64,000 nucleotides of DNA from Egaibacter danicus. Its GTDB lineage: Bacteria > Pseudomonadota > Gammaproteobacteria > Burkholderiales > Burkholderiaceae_C. The notes under the pieces are model-generated. The model did no database searches and was not told the DNA's origin. It saw only the letters and a list, made by a program, of their open reading frames with translations. The position numbers and the translations under genes were made by a program. The stretch spans positions 186,001-250,000 of the forward strand of contig JADJII010000004.1 in assembly GCA_016707075.1 (NCBI GenBank), in the 5' to 3' direction. Below are positions 59,277 through 64,000 of the stretch, piece after piece. The stretch's first letter is position 1. Each line of letters starts with the position of its first letter.

Positions 59277-60275
59277 ATGGACTCCAGTAACCAATCTCCA
59301 CCGCCCGTTGCCAATCTGGAACTCAAGGCTCGCCTGTTGATCCTGTTGTTGGTCCTGCTGCTGCTGGGCTCGGTCGTCTATGTCCTAGTGGCTCGGGGAG
59401 CCTTCGAACGAACCCAGCAGTTGGTTCTGGTAGCCGACGATTCTGAGGGAATAGTCGTTGGCATGGATCTGACGTTTTCCGGGTTTCCCATCGGGCGTGT
59501 AGGTCGCATCGAGCTTTCTGCCGATGGCAATGCACGGATTCTGGTCGATGTTCCGCGTAAAGATGCCCACTGGCTGAGAACTTCCAGTGTCTTTACCATG
59601 GAGAGCGGGTTGGTGGGCGGGACACGTATCCGGGCTTTCAGCGGCATGTTGACTGATCCTCCGCTGCCGGATGGGGCCATTCGGCGCGTGCTTCGGGGGG
59701 ATGCGAAAGCGGAAATCCCGCTGATGGTGGCCAGCGTTCGTGAACTGGTGAGCAACCTGAGCGCATTAACCGGGCCGGATGCCCCCTTGAACGGCAGCTT
59801 GCGCAATGTGCAGACGGCCACTGAAAAACTCAATGGACCCAGCGGCGGGCTGGGACTTCTGTTTGGTAATGAAGCAGATGCCAGGAAAATCATCACCACA
59901 CTCGACCGGACCAATGCCTTATTGGCCCGACTGGATGCGCTGGCCCTTAAGGCTGATGGTGTGGCTTCGAGAACCGATGCGCTGATTGCCAATGCCGACA
60001 AACAGGTGTTTGGCCCAACGGGTGTGCTGGGCGATGCGCAAGCCACGGTGATACAACTGAACGGCTTGCTGGCAGACGCCCGGAACAGTCTCAGGAAGGT
60101 CGACGCAGTGTTGCAGGAAGCACAGGCGATTGGCGCCAACACGCGTGAGGCTACGAATGATCTTGGTGCACTGCGCGCTGAGGTGGAGGGAAGTCTTAGA
60201 AAGGTGGAACATCTTGTCAACGAAATCAATCGGAAGTGGCCATTTGCCAGAGACGCCGAATTGAAACTGCCATGA
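59277..60275 (+). CDS. MCE domain protein (MlaD-like)
   Basis: A 332-residue protein with one N-terminal membrane helix (LLILLLVLLLLGSVVYVLVA, about 18-37) and an MCE domain at about 45-125 (VLVADDSEGIVVGMDLTFSGFPIGRVGRIEL). The long C-terminal helical region has many Asn and Gln heptads, suggesting a coiled coil that could form a needle-like channel. It should bind lipid in the periplasm with the MlaE-like permease. Confidence 0.85.
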   Translation: MDSSNQSPPPVANLELKARLLILLLVLLLLGSVVYVLVARGAFERTQQLVLVADDSEGIVVGMDLTFSGFPIGRVGRIELSADGNARILVDVPRKDAHWLRTSSVFTMESGLVGGTRIRAFSGMLTDPPLPDGAIRRVLRGDAKAEIPLMVASVRELVSNLSALTGPDAPLNGSLRNVQTATEKLNGPSGGLGLLFGNEADARKIITTLDRTNALLARLDALALKADGVASRTDALIANADKQVFGPTGVLGDAQATVIQLNGLLADARNSLRKVDAVLQEAQAIGANTREATNDLGALRAEVEGSLRKVEHLVNEINRKWPFARDAELKLP

Positions 60276-60934
60276 AGCTAACGCCATTCCCCGGTTTCCT
60301 TGTGGTCATGGCATTACTGGCTGGATGTGCCAGCGGACCCGTGCCGCCGGATTGGCAGCTCAATGTCCAAGGTTCAACGGAACGTGCTGTGGAAGCCTAT
60401 CTGACCGGTCACACGCGGATCGGAGAGTCAGAGTTTGCAAGAGCCCGGACCGATATCGCCCGAACGGGAAAAATCGATTTGATCGCCCGGGTTGAATTGA
60501 TTGGCTGTGCCCTTCGCGTCGCCAGCCTGGTATCCGACGATTGCATGGGCTTTGACCGGATTTCGCAGGACACGGGATCCGCTGAACAGGCTTATGCAGA
60601 CTATCTGGCCGGACGTTTGTCGATGAAGGATGTCTCGTTGTTGCCGGTTGCACATCGGGGCGTCGTTGGCGGTGGCGCGCAGGCACTTCAGGCGATAAAG
60701 GATCCCTTGTCGCGTTTGATTGCAGCGGGTGTTTTGTTCAAAATGGGCCAGGCTGATCCAGCCGTCATGGCTGTAGCAATTGACGCGGCTTCAGGGCAGG
60801 GCTGGAGTCGTCCGCTTCTGGCATGGCTGCACGTTCAGGCCAGGCGTGCAGAGTTGGCCGGGGACGTAAACGAGGGCGCGCGCATTCGCAGGCGCATTGA
60901 CTTGATTCTTCAGGTGCCTGTGCGGCCGCTTTGA
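60272..60934 (+). CDS. lipoprotein of the MCE cluster
   Basis: A 220-residue lipoprotein with lipobox LLAGC (about residue 21). ATG at 60272 overlaps the MCE stop. The mature part is helical with many Ala and Arg and has repeat-like helical pairs, as in TPR or Sel1-like proteins. It does not look like MlaC, MlaA or PqiC. It is likely part of the same transport unit. I do not recognise a named family. Confidence 0.7.
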   Translation: MKLTPFPGFLVVMALLAGCASGPVPPDWQLNVQGSTERAVEAYLTGHTRIGESEFARARTDIARTGKIDLIARVELIGCALRVASLVSDDCMGFDRISQDTGSAEQAYADYLAGRLSMKDVSLLPVAHRGVVGGGAQALQAIKDPLSRLIAAGVLFKMGQADPAVMAVAIDAASGQGWSRPLLAWLHVQARRAELAGDVNEGARIRRRIDLILQVPVRPL

Positions 60935-60980
60935 TAACCACGTTGAACTGTTCATGTCTGAGCTGCGGGTTTGGCAGGTC

Positions 60981-61892
60981 TCAAAGACCCCGCAGAATGC
61001 CCAGCGCAAAGGGCAGACTGACCATCCCCAATAAGGTTGACAGCGTGACAAGACCAGCCACATAAGGGCCGTTATAACCCATTCTCGCTGCGAGGATGTA
61101 GCAGCTGGATGCGGTTGGCAGGGCTGAGAACGTCAGCAGCATCGTGCTCTGCAAGTCCGTCAGGTCGAAAACCTTGCTCAAAATCAGCGCAACGACCGGC
61201 AGAAGCAGGTGCCTGATAGTCAGAACGGATACGGCCAGGGTTTTGGCACCTGCCAGTTGACCAAATTGAAGACCGGCACCCGCGGCCATCAAGCCAAGCG
61301 CCAATGACGCTGCTCCTATCCTCGTTACCGTCGGTTCCAGCCAGGCAGGAATGGAAATGCCCAGAAGATTGGCGCACAGGCCTGATGCTGTGCCAATGAT
61401 CAGGGGATTGCGCGCCAGTTCACTCAAGAACCCTCTTTTGGCATGGCGCACCATGGGCCAGACAGCCCCCACGTTGAATAGCGGAACGCAAACACCAATC
61501 AGGACAGCAATCAGCAACAGGCCCGATGGCCCCGCCAGTCGGTCAGCAATGGCCAGCGCGATAAATGAGTTGAACCGGAAGGCAACCTGGGCGCTGGCGG
61601 CATGTTCGCGCGTGTCGATGTGTTTGCCGATCCACGGCAGAAGCGGAAGTGAGTACGATGCGGCTATGCCGATGATTCCCATTGCCAGGCCTGCCGCAAT
61701 CAGACTGGAGGCTGCTCCAAGGTCGAGCGGGCTTTTGATGATCGAGTGAAACAGCAGCACCGGAAACAGGAAGTAGTAAACCAGGCTCTCGACCTGCTGC
61801 CAAACAGTCCGGTTCAGGGCGGTGTAACGGCATACCAGATAACCGCACAAAATCAGGGAAAAGTCAGGAAACAGGAGTGTGGCGTAGTTCAC
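60981..61892 (-). CDS. AEC family transporter (auxin efflux carrier fold)
   Basis: A 303-residue membrane protein with ten predicted helices in two inverted halves, matching the AEC family, which exports small organic acids or amino acids. Landmarks are NRTVWQQVESLVYYFLFPVLLFHSIIKSP, RNPLIIGTASGLCANLLGI and the C-terminal FSALPTASSCYILAARMGYNGP, where the substrate-site residues are expected. It is convergent with the MCE cluster. Substrate unknown. Confidence 0.87.
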   Translation of the reverse strand: MNYATLLFPDFSLILCGYLVCRYTALNRTVWQQVESLVYYFLFPVLLFHSIIKSPLDLGAASSLIAAGLAMGIIGIAASYSLPLLPWIGKHIDTREHAASAQVAFRFNSFIALAIADRLAGPSGLLLIAVLIGVCVPLFNVGAVWPMVRHAKRGFLSELARNPLIIGTASGLCANLLGISIPAWLEPTVTRIGAASLALGLMAAGAGLQFGQLAGAKTLAVSVLTIRHLLLPVVALILSKVFDLTDLQSTMLLTFSALPTASSCYILAARMGYNGPYVAGLVTLSTLLGMVSLPFALGILRGL

Positions 61893-61990
61893 CCGTCGGA
61901 GAATACCAGTGAAATCTCTGAGTCTCGGGTTTCCCCTTATGTGTTATCCACAGGATCATATGTCGGCGAGCCGGCTACCATGCGCGTTGT

Positions 61991-62569
61991 ATGCCCATGA
62001 GAACGTTTCAACCCGTTGTTTTTCTGGCTGCGGCCTTGATGAGCTCGTTCGCCTTTCCTGCGACGATGGAAGGAATGCAGTTTGACGACTCAGTCCAGGT
62101 GGGTTCGACAGAAGTGAAACTCAATGGACTCGGCTTGCGTGCCGTGTTGTTTATCCGTGGTTACGTGGCGGGGCTCTATTTGAGTGACAGGGCTTCTACC
62201 TCCAGAGAGGTGCTTGTCGCTTCGGGGCCGAAGCGTTTGCAAATGCGCATGTTGCGCGAGGCCAGTGCAGAGGATTTCAACAAGGCGCTCGTCTCTGGCA
62301 TGCGGAAAAACGCGACGGAATCCGAACTGGCAGTTCTTCAGGACCGACTTGGGCAGCTGGAGCGGGTGATTGCGGATATTGGTACTGTGCGTAAAGGCGA
62401 TGCCATTACACTGGACTATGTTCCCGGGCTCGGTATGACGCTGGCAGTGAACGGAGCCATCAAAGGGTCAAGCATTCATGGTGCAGATTTCTACCGGACT
62501 CTGCTGGAGATATTTGTCGGGGACAACCCGGTCGATGCCCGACTCAAGAAAGGGCTGCTGGGGCAGTAG
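61991..62569 (+). CDS. chalcone isomerase-like protein
   Basis: A 192-residue protein with a signal peptide ending near FAFPATMEG and a body matching the chalcone isomerase-like domain (EVKLNGLGLRAVLFIRGYVAGLYLSDRA). Bacterial members are periplasmic and their role is unknown; isomerase activity is not expected because plant substrates are absent. There are two in-frame starts (61991 and 61997), neither with a clear ribosome binding site. Confidence 0.8.
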   Translation: MPMRTFQPVVFLAAALMSSFAFPATMEGMQFDDSVQVGSTEVKLNGLGLRAVLFIRGYVAGLYLSDRASTSREVLVASGPKRLQMRMLREASAEDFNKALVSGMRKNATESELAVLQDRLGQLERVIADIGTVRKGDAITLDYVPGLGMTLAVNGAIKGSSIHGADFYRTLLEIFVGDNPVDARLKKGLLGQ

Positions 62570-62622
62570 CTTGGGTCGTGCTGGTGTGAAGTTTTTTCAG
62601 TATTTACAGGAGAACTCTGGTT

Positions 62623-63585
62623 ATGCGTGACGTTACTCTATTCGTAGTCGGTCTGATGGCTGTTTCCGGCGCGGTCATGGCTCAAAGCTACCCCAATAAA
62701 GTCATCAAGCTTCAGGTGCCATTCGCGCCCGGCGGGACTACCGACATTGTCGCGCGGGTGATGTCTGAGCCATTGGGCAAAGCGCTGGGCCAAAACGTCA
62801 TCATCGAGAACAAGATCGGTGGTGGTGGGGTGGTTGGTGCCAATGAAACGGCCAAAGCCCCCCCCGACGGATATTCGCTTGGCATGGCCACCGTTTCAAC
62901 TACGGCGGCCAATCCGGCGATTAACCCCAAAATGCCGTACAACGCAGAGACTGATTTCACGCCAATCGTCAATATCGCAGCGACGCCCAACGTTATCGCG
63001 GTTCACCCGAGTTTCCCCGCAAAAAACTACAAGGAATTTGTCGAAGTTCTGAAGAAGTCGCCGGGTAAATATTCGTATGCATCATCGGGGACAGGTGGCA
63101 TCGGGCATCTGCAGACAGAACTCTGGAAAAGTTTGCAGGGTGTCTTTGTTACCCATATTCCTTATGGAGGTGCCGGACCCGCATTGAGAGATACAGTTGG
63201 TGGTCAGGTCGAAATCATTTTCGACAATGTGCCATCCGCGCTGCCGCATATCAAGGGTGGGCGTTTGATCGCCATGGCTGTGGCAGCGCCCCAGCGGCTG
63301 GCTGCGCTACCAGATGTACCGACCTTCAAGGAGCTGGGCCTTGAGCCGGTCAACCGCATGGCGTATTATGGAATTCTGGGCCCCAAAGGTTTGCCAAAGG
63401 ATGTGGTGGACAAGGTCAATGCAGCAGCCAGAAAGGCACTGGAGGATCCAGCTGTTCGCAAACGTATTGAGGATACGGGCTCGGTTGTTTTGGGGAACAC
63501 CCCTGAGCAGTTTGCGCAGCAGATGAAGGAGGAATTGGCGGTCTATCGCAAAGTGGTGCAAAGCGCCAAGCTCAAGCTGGAATAA
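62623..63585 (+). CDS. Bug family tripartite tricarboxylate transporter receptor (TctC-like)
   Basis: A 320-residue periplasmic receptor with a signal peptide cut at AVMAQ (about residue 20). Typical sequence: YPNKVIKLQVPFAPGGTTDIVARVMSEPLGKALGQNVIIENK, ASSGTGGIGHLQTELWKS and THIPYGGAGPALRDTVGGQVEIIFDNVPSALPH. Bug proteins are very numerous in Comamonadaceae; ligands are small carboxylic acids. No TctA/TctB membrane genes lie beside it. A strong terminator follows. Confidence 0.92.
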   Translation: MRDVTLFVVGLMAVSGAVMAQSYPNKVIKLQVPFAPGGTTDIVARVMSEPLGKALGQNVIIENKIGGGGVVGANETAKAPPDGYSLGMATVSTTAANPAINPKMPYNAETDFTPIVNIAATPNVIAVHPSFPAKNYKEFVEVLKKSPGKYSYASSGTGGIGHLQTELWKSLQGVFVTHIPYGGAGPALRDTVGGQVEIIFDNVPSALPHIKGGRLIAMAVAAPQRLAALPDVPTFKELGLEPVNRMAYYGILGPKGLPKDVVDKVNAAARKALEDPAVRKRIEDTGSVVLGNTPEQFAQQMKEELAVYRKVVQSAKLKLE

Positions 63586-63621
63586 ACCAAGGCGTTTTGG
63601 GCTGAGACGAATTCGTTCATA

Positions 63622-63651
63622 AGCCGCCTGGTAAGCCAGGCGGCTTTTTTT
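63622..63651 (+). terminator. intrinsic terminator after the Bug receptor gene
   Basis: A perfect ten-base stem (AGCCGCCTGG with CCAGGCGGCT) and a four-base loop, followed by seven T residues. It is well placed 36 bases after the stop and before xerD. Confidence 0.95.
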
Positions 63652-63666
63652 GTTATCTTCCGTTCC

Positions 63667-64000
63667 ATGGCACTCGAGAATTTGACCAGCATTGACGATT
63701 TCATCGACGCGTTATGGCTTGAAGAAGGATTGTCCAAAAACACGCTGGCTGCGTATCGGCGGGACCTGACGCTTCTTTCTCAATGGATGAGCCAGAGGAA
63801 TCGCTTGCTGGAAGAGACCACCGAGAGCGAGTTGAATGGCTACTTTGCAGCCCGGCATGGGGTGACCAAGGCGACATCTGCCAATCGAAGACTGTCCGTC
63901 TTCAAACGCTATTTCCGATGGGCCTTGCGTGAACGCAGGGTAGTTGCGGACCCAACCCTCCGAATGCAGGCTGCGCGGCAAGCGCTTCGTGTGCCAAAAA
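63667..64000 (+). CDS. xerD: site-specific tyrosine recombinase XerD (partial, 5' end)
   Basis: The first 111 codons of a tyrosine recombinase run off the end. The start MALENLTSIDDFIDALWLEEGLSKNTLAAYRRDL is the N-terminal SAM-like core-binding domain of XerD, followed by NRRLSVFKRYFRWALRERRVVADPT. XerD with XerC resolves chromosome dimers at dif. The catalytic domain is outside the window, so XerC cannot be strictly excluded, although the sequence looks like XerD. Confidence 0.88.
   Translation, partial: MALENLTSIDDFIDALWLEEGLSKNTLAAYRRDLTLLSQWMSQRNRLLEETTESELNGYFAARHGVTKATSANRRLSVFKRYFRWALRERRVVADPTLRMQAARQALRVPK

Noticed and set aside
1..64000. CRISPR arrays, rRNA, tRNA, insertion sequences and prophage
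   Set aside because: I saw no regularly spaced direct repeats, no rRNA or tRNA sequence and no intact transposase or phage structural gene; tRNAs were only checked by eye.

Overview
The window looks like a piece of chromosome from a betaproteobacterium of the Comamonadaceae (Rhodoferax/Polaromonas-like). I base this on a nuo operon followed by a DUF2818 gene, Bug-family and AEC transporters, the paired DUF1800/DUF1501 genes, moderately high GC, and a short dispersed repeat of the kind I associate with that family. The genus is inference; the gene content is read from the sequence.

Layout. 1-9162: the 3' end of a gene that is probably nuoG, then nuoHIJKLMN and three trailing genes (DUF2818, Nudix hydrolase, DUF1178). 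9185-14495, minus strand: CheV, an ABC exporter, a frameshifted AttH/lipocalin-like lipoprotein gene and a Cds1-like PLP enzyme. 14496-17313: an AT-richer island holding a P-loop ATPase followed in another frame by a PD-(D/E)XK nuclease domain, probably one defence-like gene split by a +1 frameshift. 17314-23230: an FtsX-type permease, head to head with the DUF1800/DUF1501 pair. 23245-26757: a TPP riboswitch and thiBPQ. 26788-34880: a small anchored protein, a tautomerase, then a D-Ala-D-Ala dipeptidase (ddpX), a complete peptide ABC transporter and an M19 dipeptidase, resembling the E. coli ddp system. 34871-41686: a LolD-like ATPase, miaA, a Bcr/CflA pump, a lipoprotein hydrolase, glgC, a tandem universal stress protein and a hemolysin III-like protein.

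41770-43494 is the most unusual part: a chromosomal integron remnant. It has a decayed intI on the minus strand, a LexA-like box over its promoter, and three gene cassettes on the plus strand. Each cassette's first bases are matched exactly by the inverse core at its own 3' end. The cassettes encode a small membrane protein plus a 43-residue ORF with a strong ribosome binding site, an unknown 144-residue protein, and an Imm1-like immunity protein. A Dabb-like protein and a GNAT acetyltransferase follow without a recognisable attC.

44519-48190: YjdF-like protein, TIGR02594 protein, mutL, DedA. 48198-54688: a sugar locus with a ROK regulator, FucU/RbsD mutarotase, FrcABC-like transporter, PfkB kinase and a divergent transaldolase-like aldolase, with a shared operator half-site. 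54722-64000: amiC, tsaE, queG, a cysteine hydrolase, an MCE lipid-transport set without an adjacent ATPase, an AEC carrier, a chalcone isomerase-like protein, a Bug receptor with a clear terminator, and the start of xerD.

A 58-80 bp repeat occurs at least seven times. Copies lie in intergenic DNA and also in frame inside miaA, mutL (twice) and the FtsX permease gene.
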